The notes under the pieces are model-generated. The model did no database searches. It was not told the DNA's origin and worked only from the letters and a program-made list of their open reading frames with translations. 6,975 nt of DNA from Bacteroidota bacterium (lineage in GTDB: Bacteria; Bacteroidota; Bacteroidia; Bacteroidales; Prolixibacteraceae), in contig JAUYEQ010000522.1 of NCBI GenBank assembly GCA_030691295.1, positions 1 to 6,975 of the forward strand. Reading direction: 5' to 3'. Positions 1 to 6,587 of the stretch are shown here, piece after piece (the stretch's first letter is position 1; each line of letters starts with the position of its first letter). The translations under genes were made by a program, and so were the position numbers.

Positions 1-121
1 AACCAGGCTCAATGTTAATCTACTTTGTTTAATTTCTGTTTAACGAAACGCATTTTACACCATGGATTTTATTAAATCAATACTTGTGTATAAAGAGTAG
101 CTTTTTCAAGAGAGGGGAAAA

Positions 122-134
122 GCATCGTAGATGC
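122..134. other. Short near-palindrome (hairpin) in the 220-base gene-free left edge
   Basis: The arms GCATC (122-126) and GATGC (130-134) are perfect inverted copies around a 3-base centre, GTA, followed by a G-rich stretch (GCGACGGGGTGAG). No open frame of useful length was seen across 1-220. The element lies downstream of the ppk2 stop on the minus strand, but there is no adjoining T-tract in that orientation, so a terminator role is weak. It could be the remnant of a dispersed intergenic repeat; that is a guess, since only one copy is visible here. Confidence 0.25.
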
Positions 135-220
135 GACGGGGTGAGTTAAAATATTTGAACAATTATAAATACGACATTTATTCATTCTTGAAACTTACCA
201 TTGATTAAACTTTCTTCTTT

Positions 221-1114
221 TCATTCTGAAGTTGCCTCCAGCTCCTCATTTTTATGGCTATACCGGTCAGGAACAAAAGTTTGATCAGTAATGGGTGGCC
301 TGACGTATGCCGGATGTTCTTTTCGCGGTGGTAAAACGATCGTGTCATAGGGTACTTCTTCGTATGGAATAAGGCTCAACAGGTGACTGATGCAGTTCAG
401 CCGGGCCAGCTTTTGGTTGTCTGACGGAACCACGTACCAAGGCGATTCATCAAGATCCGTTTGCTTAAACATTTCGTCTTTCGCTTTGGAGTATTCTACC
501 CATTTTTCGCGCGATGAAACATCCATCGGGCTTAGCTTCCATCTTTTCATCGGATCTTTTAATCTATCCTGAAATCGGATTTCCTGTTCCTCATCAGATA
601 CCGAAAACCAGTATTTGATCAGTATAATTCCTGAACGCATTAACATCTTCTCAAATTCGGGGCAGCTTCTGAAAAATTCCTGGTATTCTTCATCAGTACA
701 AAATCCCATCACATGCTCAACTCCGGCGCGGTTGTACCAGCTGCGGTCGAACAAAACAATTTCGCCGGCTGATGGAAGATGCCTGGCATATCGCTGAAAA
801 TACCATTCTGATTTTTCTTTTTCTGTTGGAGTGCCCAAAGCTGCTATCCGGCAAATACGCGGATTGAGTGGTCCGGTGATCCGTTTGATCACTCCACCTT
901 TTCCTGCGGCATCTCTGCCTTCAAACAAAACAGCCACTTTCAACTTTTTGAGCTTCACCCACTCCTGAAGTTTGACCAACTCATATTCAAGTTTTTGAAG
1001 TTCTTTTTCGTACCTTTTGTCACTGATCAGTTTATGATCTTTCTTTTCAGGTTCAACATGTTTCGGATCTTTCCCTTCATGTTTCGAGTGGTGTTTTTCT
1101 GAATCTTTACCCAT
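221..1114 (-). CDS. ppk2: Polyphosphate kinase 2 family protein (PPK2)
   Basis: PPK2 enzymes transfer phosphate between inorganic polyphosphate and nucleotides, usually making NTPs or NDPs from polyphosphate in the cytoplasm. Numbering from the chosen start (297 aa): a charged Lys/Glu/His-rich N-terminus (1-35), a helix (36-55), Walker A GRDAAGKGG (66-74), Walker B with the LFDRSWYNRAG signature (121-131), and a lid-like segment KDPMKRWKLSPMD (187-198). The length fits single-domain class I PPK2. The frame is open upstream to 1183, but the 1183 ATG lies upstream of a candidate promoter (1150-1180), so I chose the ATG at 1114; an ATG at 1138 is also possible. No Shine-Dalgarno is visible, as usual in Bacteroidota. 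The gene is divergent from mfd and there is no sign of an operon in the window. Nucleotide preference (ADP, GDP or AMP) cannot be read from the sequence. Confidence 0.94.
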   Translation of the reverse strand: MGKDSEKHHSKHEGKDPKHVEPEKKDHKLISDKRYEKELQKLEYELVKLQEWVKLKKLKVAVLFEGRDAAGKGGVIKRITGPLNPRICRIAALGTPTEKEKSEWYFQRYARHLPSAGEIVLFDRSWYNRAGVEHVMGFCTDEEYQEFFRSCPEFEKMLMRSGIILIKYWFSVSDEEQEIRFQDRLKDPMKRWKLSPMDVSSREKWVEYSKAKDEMFKQTDLDESPWYVVPSDNQKLARLNCISHLLSLIPYEEVPYDTIVLPPRKEHPAYVRPPITDQTFVPDRYSHKNEELEATSE

Positions 1115-1149
1115 AATAATGATGTTTAAAAGTGGCATCTTAAGAATTT

Positions 1150-1180
1150 GAAAATTACGAAACATTGTGCAGTATATCAA
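1150..1180 (-). promoter_or_regulatory. Candidate Bacteroidota-type promoter for ppk2
   Basis: Read on the minus strand, TTG (1180-1178) is followed after 20 bases by TAATTTTC (1157-1150). This matches the phylum's -33 TTG / -7 TAnnTTTG arrangement with one mismatch in the -7 box. Transcription would begin near 1143, upstream of the ATGs at 1138 and 1114 but downstream of the ATG at 1183. It therefore argues against the longest version of the ppk2 protein. Confidence 0.45.
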
Positions 1181-1193
1181 CATCTATAATTTC

Positions 1194-1201
1194 TACATTT
1201 G
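1194..1201 (+). promoter_or_regulatory. Perfect -7 box (TACATTTG) at the mfd start
   Basis: TACATTTG is an exact match to TAnnTTTG. The nearest TTG upstream (1165-1167) is 26 bases away, longer than the usual 19-21, so the -33 part is weak. The box contains the first possible mfd start (TTG at 1199). If it is used, transcription starts near 1206 and that codon cannot be the initiator, leaving TTG at 1217 or 1223 with a very short leader. Confidence 0.45.
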
Positions 1202-4200
1202 CACCCTAATTATATTTTGATTTTGGAGCGGAAGGATTTTAGGAAGCTTTTCAGAAAGCATGATTTGCTTGGCGAATTGTGCGTATTGCTGAATACCCCG
1301 GGTGAAAAGGTTCACCTGCAGGGACTTGTTGGCTCTTCACGAAGTATTCTCACTTGCCTTATTTCCGAAGAAATACCCAAAACATTTGTTATTTGCCTGA
1401 ACGACAAGGAAGAAGCCGCCTATTTTTACGACGACCTGATTACGCTGGCTTCCGAAGTTCCGGTTTTGCTTTTCCCTTCTTCCTATAAACGATCGGTTCA
1501 TTACGAAACCATTGAACAGGAAAATATCATTCTGCGTACCGAAGTGCTCAACAAATTAAAAGACGGAAAACAACTTCTGATTGTGACTTATCCGGAGGCT
1601 TTGGTCGAAAAGGTAATTTCGGGTGAAGGGCTCGCAGCCAATACGTTTCAGGTATCAAAGGGCGATAAATTATCCCTCGAATTCGTGGCGGAAGTATTGT
1701 TCGAATATGGTTTCGAACGGATGGACTTTGTGTATGAACCCGGGCAATACTCCATTCGAGGCGGAATTGTGGATATTTATTCATTTTCGAACGAAGACCC
1801 TTATCGCATTGACTTTTTCGGCGATGAGGTGGACTCGATCCGCAGTTTCAACATCGACAACCAAATGTCGAAAGAACCACATACACGCATCAGCATCATT
1901 CCAAATATTCAGGAAGATCTGAAAGACGAGGAACGCATCAGTTTCCTTGATTTCATTCCGGAGAATGCCATTTTTCTCCTGAACGATGTTCAACTGATTG
2001 CCGATCAGATGGAATACAATTTCAGCCAAACCATCGAAAAGGCCGAAACTGAAGAAGAGCGGAAGAAATGGTTTGCCAAACTACTTTCAGGAAAAGTATT
2101 TTCAAAAGAAATTAAGCGTTTCACCTGTGCCGGATTTGGCCAGAAACATTTTTTCAGCAATTCAAAAACTGTCACTTTTCAAACCGGACGTCAACCTGTT
2201 TTCAACAAAAACTTTGACATGCTGGCCGAAAACCTGATCGACTATCAGAACTTCGGTTTCACCAATTATATTCTTTCCTCCAATGTGCAGCAAACCGATC
2301 GTTTGCAGGCGATTTTTGATGACAAAGGTCTGGATGTGAAGTTCAGGCCGGTCAATTTTACGCTGCACGAAGGATTTATCGACCGCGACCTGAAAATATG
2401 CTGCTATACCGATCATCAGATTTTTGAACGTTACCACCGCTTCGAGATTAAAACGCGCAAAGCCGAACGCGACAGCATCACTTTTAAAGAGCTGAACAAA
2501 CTGCATCAGGGCGATTACGTGGTGCATGTCGATCACGGAATCGGAAAATTTATGGGATTGGTTAAAACCGAGGTGGATGGTAAACTTCAGGAGGCAATCC
2601 GGCTAAGTTACAAAGACAACGATGTGCTGCTGGTAAGTATTCACAACCTGCACCGAATCTCGAAATTCAAGGGTAAGGAAGGAACCGAGCCGAACATCAG
2701 CAAGCTTGGAAGCGGCGTTTGGCAAAAGCTGAAAGACCGTACCAAGCTGAAAGTTAAGGACATCGCCAAAGAATTGATCGAGCTGTATGCTGCCCGCCGT
2801 CAGGAACGTGGTTTTGCTTTTTCGCCCGATTCGTACCTTCAAACCGAACTGGAAGCTTCGTTTATTTACGAGGATACGCCCGACCAGATGAAATCGACCA
2901 TTTCGGTGAAGGAAGACATGGAAAAGGAGATACCGATGGACCGGCTGGTATGCGGCGATGTGGGTTTCGGTAAAACCGAAATTGCCATCCGTGCTGCGTT
3001 TAAAGCAGTGGCCGACAGCAAACAGGTGGCGGTGCTGGTTCCAACCACCATTTTGGCGCTTCAGCATTTCAGAACTTTTACCGATCGGCTTGCAGAATTT
3101 CCGGCAAAGGTTGAATACATTAGTCGTTTGCGGAAACCTGCTGATGTGAAACAGGTTTTGGCCGATACAAAAGCCGGGAAAGTCGATATCCTGATTGGCA
3201 CGCACAAACTGGTCAGTAAGGAAGTGGCCTTTAAAGACCTGGGTTTACTGATCGTGGATGAGGAGCAAAAATTTGGCGTTTCGGTAAAAGAAAAGCTGAA
3301 ACAAATGAAGCTGAATGTGGACACGCTCACACTGACAGCCACGCCGATTCCGCGAACGCTGCAATTTTCGATGATGGGCGCCCGCGATTTGTCGATCATA
3401 CAAACCCCGCCACCCAACCGGTATCCGATTGCTACCGAATTGCACGGATTCAGCGAGGAAATTATCCGTGAGGCGATTCAATATGAAATGGCACGCGAAG
3501 GTCAGGTATTTTTTATACACAACCGCGTGGCGAACATTTATGAAGTTGAAACGGTGATCCGCAAATTGGTACCGGGAGTTCGCACGGTGGTTGGTCACGG
3601 GCAAATGGACGGCCCAAAACTCGAAAAGCTGATGATGGATTTTATCAACGGTGAATTTGATGTGCTGATTGCCACGACCATTATCGAATCGGGACTTGAT
3701 ATTCCGAATGCCAATACGATTATTATCAATCATGCGGAGAACTTCGGACTGAGCGATTTGCACCAGTTGCGTGGACGGGTTGGGCGCTCAAATAAAAAAG
3801 CGTTTTGCTACCTGCTTGCTCCGCCACTTTCAACACTCACTCCTGAAGCACGACGCCGTTTGCGGGCCATCGAAGAGTTTTCGGAGCTTGGTAGCGGTTT
3901 CAACATTGCTATGCAGGATTTGGATATTCGCGGTGCAGGAAACCTGCTGGGTGCCGAACAGAGCGGGTTTATTGCCGACATTGGTTTCGAAACCTATCAC
4001 CGAATCCTGAACGAAGCCATTCAGGAGCTGAAGCATACCGATTTTAAAGAGCTTTTCAAGGACGAAAAGGACGATTCATCGCAGGCATTCCTGAAGCTGA
4101 AATTTGGCAGCGATTGCCAGATTGATACCGATATGCAATTGCTGTTTCCGGATAGTTACATTCAGAGTATTTCGGAACGCATGTTGCTTTACCGCGAACT

Positions 4201-4558
4201 CGACAACCTCGAAACCGAAGAGGCTTTGGTGCAGTTCGAAGCCGGGCTGACCGACCGTTTTGGCAAATTGCCTCCGGAAAGTATCGAACTGATTGAAGTG
4301 GTTCGCTTGCGCAGGGTAGCCGTTGAACTGGGAATGGAGAAAATTATCATGAAGCACCACAAAATGGTTTGCCATTTTATTTCCAATCCACAATCGGTTT
4401 ATTACCAATCGCCAGTATTTGGCAAAGTGCTGCAATTCGTGCAAACCCATCCCCAAATCTGCCGCATGAAAGAGGGCAACAACAAACTTTCACTCACGTT
4501 TGAAAAAGTTAAAAGTGTAAAGCGCGCGAAAGAGATTTTGGAGGGAGTGGGGGAATAA
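1199..4558 (+). CDS. mfd: Transcription-repair coupling factor Mfd
   Basis: Mfd is a DNA translocase that binds RNA polymerase stalled at a lesion, pushes it off, and recruits UvrA for nucleotide excision repair. In longest-frame numbering (1119 aa, normal length for Bacteroidota): a UvrB-like N-terminal region including GGIVDIYSF and FFGDEVDSIRSF near 188-215; the CarD-like RNA polymerase-interacting domain around G438-D439-Y440 (QGDYVVHVDHGIGKF); Walker A GDVGFGKTE (586-594); DEEQ box (687-690); TATPIPRTL (713-721); motif VI HQLRGRVGR (855-863); the translocation (TRG) motif from 901 (DLDIRGAGNLLGAEQ); and a C-terminal regulatory domain from about 983. The frame looks intact. There is no ATG near the N-terminus: available starts are TTG at 1199, 1217 and 1223. 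The 1199 codon lies inside a perfect -7 box, so 1217 or 1223 is likelier; 1223 gives MERKDFRKLF. The 3' end is the live copy of a three-copy repeat, and its stop is only 8 bases from the stop of the convergent MNT gene. Confidence 0.97.
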   Translation: MHPNYILILERKDFRKLFRKHDLLGELCVLLNTPGEKVHLQGLVGSSRSILTCLISEEIPKTFVICLNDKEEAAYFYDDLITLASEVPVLLFPSSYKRSVHYETIEQENIILRTEVLNKLKDGKQLLIVTYPEALVEKVISGEGLAANTFQVSKGDKLSLEFVAEVLFEYGFERMDFVYEPGQYSIRGGIVDIYSFSNEDPYRIDFFGDEVDSIRSFNIDNQMSKEPHTRISIIPNIQEDLKDEERISFLDFIPENAIFLLNDVQLIADQMEYNFSQTIEKAETEEERKKWFAKLLSGKVFSKEIKRFTCAGFGQKHFFSNSKTVTFQTGRQPVFNKNFDMLAENLIDYQNFGFTNYILSSNVQQTDRLQAIFDDKGLDVKFRPVNFTLHEGFIDRDLKICCYTDHQIFERYHRFEIKTRKAERDSITFKELNKLHQGDYVVHVDHGIGKFMGLVKTEVDGKLQEAIRLSYKDNDVLLVSIHNLHRISKFKGKEGTEPNISKLGSGVWQKLKDRTKLKVKDIAKELIELYAARRQERGFAFSPDSYLQTELEASFIYEDTPDQMKSTISVKEDMEKEIPMDRLVCGDVGFGKTEIAIRAAFKAVADSKQVAVLVPTTILALQHFRTFTDRLAEFPAKVEYISRLRKPADVKQVLADTKAGKVDILIGTHKLVSKEVAFKDLGLLIVDEEQKFGVSVKEKLKQMKLNVDTLTLTATPIPRTLQFSMMGARDLSIIQTPPPNRYPIATELHGFSEEIIREAIQYEMAREGQVFFIHNRVANIYEVETVIRKLVPGVRTVVGHGQMDGPKLEKLMMDFINGEFDVLIATTIIESGLDIPNANTIIINHAENFGLSDLHQLRGRVGRSNKKAFCYLLAPPLSTLTPEARRRLRAIEEFSELGSGFNIAMQDLDIRGAGNLLGAEQSGFIADIGFETYHRILNEAIQELKHTDFKELFKDEKDDSSQAFLKLKFGSDCQIDTDMQLLFPDSYIQSISERMLLYRELDNLETEEALVQFEAGLTDRFGKLPPESIELIEVVRLRRVAVELGMEKIIMKHHKMVCHFISNPQSVYYQSPVFGKVLQFVQTHPQICRMKEGNNKLSLTFEKVKSVKRAKEILEGVGE

Positions 4559-4570
4559 AGGAAGAATTAT
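4463..4570 (+). repeat. mfd 3'-end repeat, copy A (functional end of mfd)
   Basis: This is the final part of mfd, from codon CGC (R1089) through the TAA at 4556-4558 and about 12 bases beyond. It is the reference for copies B (5319-5416) and C (6588-6664). A and C still resemble each other after the stop (A: AGGAAGAATTAT; C: AAGGGAAGAAAATTAT), so the homology runs past the coding end and into the stop codon of the convergent MNT gene. Confidence 0.93.
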
Positions 4571-4881
4571 ATCTCTATTTTAATTCCATATTTAATGATC
4601 TGATCTACAATTGGGATACGAAAATCAAATTCTTCTTTCGTAAAAGCATGAGGTTCAATAATCGTTTCTTCACCTTTGCGAATAACCATTAATTTCACTT
4701 CTGTTTCAAAAGTATGACTGGTATTGCTGTTTAATATGATTGCCAAATCAATGTCACTGTTATCGTGCTGATTGCCTTTGGCAAAAGACCCAAACAACCA
4801 TGCTTCAGAAAATCCCAAATCAGAATTCCGAACACGCTGCAAATATCCTTTGCTTATTCTTAAAGCATCGCTTTTATCCAT
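4567..4881 (-). CDS. MNT-type nucleotidyltransferase domain protein (MntA-like)
   Basis: This 104-residue protein is a minimal nucleotidyltransferase of the DNA polymerase beta-like fold. The signature is exact: G31-S32, ten residues, then D43-I-D45 (GSFAKG...SDIDLAI), the GSX10DXD motif of MntA-type enzymes. In characterised pairs, MntA adenylylates and neutralises its HEPN partner HepT. A later IEPHAF segment (about 75-80) followed by IIKYGIKIEI is typical of this subfamily. I chose ATG at 4881; a TTG at 4890 would add three residues. The gene overlaps the end of the upstream HEPN gene by 22 bases, implying one transcript and translational coupling. It converges on mfd with 8 bases between the stop codons. 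Whether it acts as an antitoxin here is inference from family and context. Confidence 0.88.
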   Translation of the reverse strand: MDKSDALRISKGYLQRVRNSDLGFSEAWLFGSFAKGNQHDNSDIDLAIILNSNTSHTFETEVKLMVIRKGEETIIEPHAFTKEEFDFRIPIVDQIIKYGIKIEI

Positions 4882-5258
4882 AACCTGCAATCTTTTATTT
4901 TATCAATCCATTCCGTAGTAAAACTATCTGTGCAAAGCTGGTAAAAGCTTTGTTTATAATCGTCATACCTGGCATTTATGTTGAATCGAGAGATACTGTC
5001 TAAAAGTATTTGTTGCGACAAATCCAGTTCAACGTCGGCCTTTTCGCAAATCCTTCTCAAATCATGAATCATTGGAGGAAATTCACCCTTGGATTTCACA
5101 TAAACAGCTTTAAGAAGTTTTTCAATCACCAGATGCCCCATAAACAAAGCCCAATTATTATTCTGGGTTTGATACAGATCAATCATGGTTTTGAAATCCT
5201 TTTCAGAACTTTCGATCCAAAAATTAATAATTCGTTCTTTATTAAATTCATTGTCCAT
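4860..5258 (-). CDS. HEPN domain protein, partner of the MNT gene
   Basis: This 132-residue, mostly helical protein has the PF05168-like HEPN pattern: a first helix with W14 and SSEKDFKTMIDLY (17-29), then NNWALFMGHLVIEKLLKAVYV (34-54), PPMIHDLRRICEKA (61-74) and a closing RFNINARYDDYKQSFYQ (91-107). HEPN proteins paired with MNT enzymes are either RNase toxins (HepT) or non-catalytic partners, as in the HI0073/HI0074 pair. The RNase motif R-X4-6-H is not present: the only histidines, H42 and H65, have no arginine at the required distance upstream. That makes a classical RNase toxin less likely, though this branch commonly lacks the motif. It is the first gene of the pair, starts at ATG 5258 without a clear ribosome-binding site, and overlaps the MNT gene. 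Confidence 0.85.
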   Translation of the reverse strand: MDNEFNKERIINFWIESSEKDFKTMIDLYQTQNNNWALFMGHLVIEKLLKAVYVKSKGEFPPMIHDLRRICEKADVELDLSQQILLDSISRFNINARYDDYKQSFYQLCTDSFTTEWIDKIKDCRLWIKAML

Positions 5259-5286
5259 AGAGTATTGATCTACTTTGTCTTTGAAA

Positions 5287-5294
5287 CAAAGGTA
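5287..5294 (-). promoter_or_regulatory. -7 box (TACCTTTG) for the HEPN/MNT pair
   Basis: On the minus strand, positions 5294-5287 read TACCTTTG, an exact TAnnTTTG match. Transcription would begin near 5281, giving a leader of about 20 bases to the HEPN ATG at 5258. No well-spaced -33 TTG was found; the closest (5312-5310) gives only 15 bases. The region upstream of the box is mfd copy B, so part of this promoter may lie in the relic. Confidence 0.45.
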
Positions 5295-5318
5295 TTAAAT
5301 TTTTCTGGGCAATCCTTT

Positions 5319-5416
5319 CGCATGAAAGAAGGCAACACAAACTTTCACTCACGTTTGAAAAAGTGAAAAGTGTAAAGCGGGCAAAAGAGATTTTGGAAGG
5401 AGTGGGGGAGCAATAA
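5319..5416 (+). pseudogene. Relic mfd 3' end (copy B)
   Basis: This matches the mfd end from CGC ATG AAA GAA GGC through GTG GGG GAG CAA TAA. One base is missing near 5337 (AAC AAC AAA became AAC AC AAA), which breaks the frame, so it makes no Mfd product. Downstream of that deletion the 23 shared codons differ from the live copy at five positions (GTG/GTT, CGG/CGC, GCA/GCG, GAA/GAG, GAG/GAA), all silent, and one more silent change (GAA/GAG) lies before it. An extra CAA codon precedes the stop. A preceding stretch that translates as KVLNF could be a weak echo of KVLQF in Mfd, but I do not count it. The relic separates the HEPN/MNT module from the DUF6150-like module. Confidence 0.9.
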
Positions 5417-5423
5417 GAATTGC

Positions 5424-5431
5424 TATGTTTG
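5424..5431 (+). promoter_or_regulatory. -7 box (TATGTTTG) directly before the DUF6150-like gene
   Basis: TATGTTTG is an exact TAnnTTTG match ending four bases before the ATG at 5436. Transcription would therefore start at or next to the start codon, giving a leaderless or nearly leaderless mRNA. No TTG lies 19-21 bases upstream; the nearest is in relic copy B (5393-5395, 28 bases away), so support rests on the -7 box alone. Confidence 0.4.
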
Positions 5432-5435
5432 TAAG

Positions 5436-5729
5436 ATGAACATTCAACGGTTTATTTTACTGATTGCATTTTTGCTTTTATTCACTTCTGTTCAGGCTAA
5501 AAGAGTATGTATTGTTAAAAACAGAAAAGATGCTGATATTTGCGTAAACATAACAAAAACCCGCGCAGTTGCTGACTATGTTGTTGTTCTCACCAAGAAA
5601 CGGTTTCAATCCGGCTCAAAAGTATGGGTGATTACTGAACAGAAAGATGCCGAGCTGAAAGTTTACTTTTCAAGTTCACCTGAAAAAATCAAAGTATTCA
5701 TTTCAAAAAATCAAGCTGACGGAGTTTGA
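5436..5729 (+). CDS. Small secreted repeat protein, DUF6150-like
   Basis: This 97-residue protein begins with a clear signal peptide (about 1-21, hydrophobic core FILLIAFLLLF, likely cleavage after VQA). The mature part is built from short beta-type units. Valines at 24, 37, 50, 63 and 76 recur every 13 residues, with a shorter last unit from V87. The unit consensus is roughly V-x-V-x-K-x-x-x-x-A-D, with AD or AE at 33-34, 46-47, 72-73 and 94-95. This is the pattern I associate with the DUF6150 family of Bacteroidota; that assignment is from memory of the motif, not a search. The function is unknown, and export to the periplasm or outside is inferred from the signal peptide. It directly follows mfd relic B and precedes the membrane coiled-coil gene on the same strand after 70 bases, so the two may or may not be co-transcribed. 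Confidence 0.82.
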   Translation: MNIQRFILLIAFLLLFTSVQAKRVCIVKNRKDADICVNITKTRAVADYVVVLTKKRFQSGSKVWVITEQKDAELKVYFSSSPEKIKVFISKNQADGV

Positions 5730-5734
5730 TTTAC

Positions 5735-5752
5735 TCTTCTCACAAAAGAAGA
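5735..5752 (+). terminator. Weak hairpin after the DUF6150-like gene
   Basis: TCTTCT (5735-5740) and AGAAGA (5747-5752) form a 6-bp stem with a 6-base loop just after the stop at 5729. There is no following T-tract and the stem is AT-rich, so termination is uncertain. The 15-base-spaced direct repeat GAATGAAT (5766-5773 and 5781-5788) lies between this hairpin and the next gene. Confidence 0.2.
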
Positions 5753-5799
5753 ACTAATAGAAATCGAATGAATCTAACCTGAATGAATAAAATAATTAC

Positions 5800-6525
5800 A
5801 TGAAAATCATGAACAAAACTGGAAAATTGAAAACTGTTTTAGGGGTAGTCCTGTTGGCATTTGCAATATTTGTAGTATTTCCTTTATCTGTAAAGGCAGG
5901 GGTGCTTTGTATTATTGCTGGTCTTATTTTAACACCTGACACTTTGGCGATAATAGAAAGACTATTGAAAAAGCCATTTACAAAATCACTAAAATACACT
6001 ATGTTTTTCGTGAGTTTTTTAATGGGTTTTATTTTCTTCATGAATAGTTGGGTTGAAAATGATAAAAAAATAGAAGAGCAAAAACAAGAAGTATTTGATA
6101 AATTGCCACAACATGTAAAAGATAGTATCAATCTTGCAAATGAATTAAAGGAGAAAAACGAACGCATTGAAAATGAACTTAAGGAAAAAGCGGAACGTGC
6201 CGCAAATGAACTAAAGAAAGAGAACGAACATAAAGAGAACGAAAATCGAATAAGAGAAGAAAAAACAAAGAGGTTAAACAAAGAAGCTGAAGAGCAGTTT
6301 AATACTTATGATGGTTCTCACAGAGCGTTAACGGAATTGATCAAAGATAGTATGCACGATCCTGATAGCTACGAACATATTGAAACAAAATTCAGAAATG
6401 ACGGTAACTCAATTTTTGTTGTTACTAAATATAGGGGAATGAATGGGTTTGGACCAAAAAGAATAAGTACAGTTACCGCAAAGGTTGATTTTAATGGAAA
6501 TGTGATAGAGATAGTCAGTCAGTAA
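5800..6525 (+). CDS. Membrane-anchored coiled-coil protein of unknown function
   Basis: The protein has 241 residues. The N-terminus carries hydrophobic segments at about 12-28, 33-46 and 65-82, giving two or three membrane spans. Residues 86-167 form a strongly charged Glu/Lys/Asn coiled coil with a repeated NELKEK(N/A)ER unit (114-139). The C-terminus (170-241) is a compact domain with YDGSHRALTELIKDSMHDPDSYEH (169-193), YRGMNGFG (211-218) and a final strand AKVDFNGNVIEI. I recognise that domain as recurring in uncharacterised bacterial membrane proteins, but cannot name a family or function. The DNA is AT-rich compared with mfd, which fits acquired DNA. The ATG at 5800 is the first in frame; 5809 is an alternative. 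No good promoter was found immediately upstream. It sits between mfd relics B and C. Confidence 0.8.
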   Translation: MKIMNKTGKLKTVLGVVLLAFAIFVVFPLSVKAGVLCIIAGLILTPDTLAIIERLLKKPFTKSLKYTMFFVSFLMGFIFFMNSWVENDKKIEEQKQEVFDKLPQHVKDSINLANELKEKNERIENELKEKAERAANELKKENEHKENENRIREEKTKRLNKEAEEQFNTYDGSHRALTELIKDSMHDPDSYEHIETKFRNDGNSIFVVTKYRGMNGFGPKRISTVTAKVDFNGNVIEIVSQ

Positions 6526-6537
6526 TAATAATAATAA
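6523..6537 (+). repeat. Five TAA repeats at the end of the membrane-protein gene
   Basis: Five tandem TAA units begin with the stop codon of the preceding gene, giving successive in-frame stops. The array is a simple trinucleotide repeat that could vary in length between strains without changing the protein. Confidence 0.8.
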
Positions 6538-6587
6538 TTCCACCGCACTACCATGTCCAATATTGAAAACCTGATAGTTAGCGTTTT

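Noticed and set aside
2603..3763. Several long minus-strand frames inside mfd
   Set aside because: They are shadows of the mfd coding frame. They show no protein-family features, and the plus strand carries all Mfd motifs.
18..5278. An 11-base sequence (ATCTACTTTGT) shared by 18-28 and 5268-5278
   Set aside because: Too short and AT-rich to distinguish from chance. It is not an exact promoter box because the spacing of TA to TTTG is one base short.
5010..5366. 118-codon plus-strand frame across the HEPN gene and copy B
   Set aside because: It is antisense to the well-supported HEPN gene. Its tail only reads into mfd relic B and breaks at that relic's frameshift.
5796..6281. 161-codon minus-strand frame opposite the membrane coiled-coil gene
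   Set aside because: Its Ser/Phe-rich sequence is what the reverse of a Glu/Lys/Asn-rich coding strand gives. The plus-strand protein has coherent domains.
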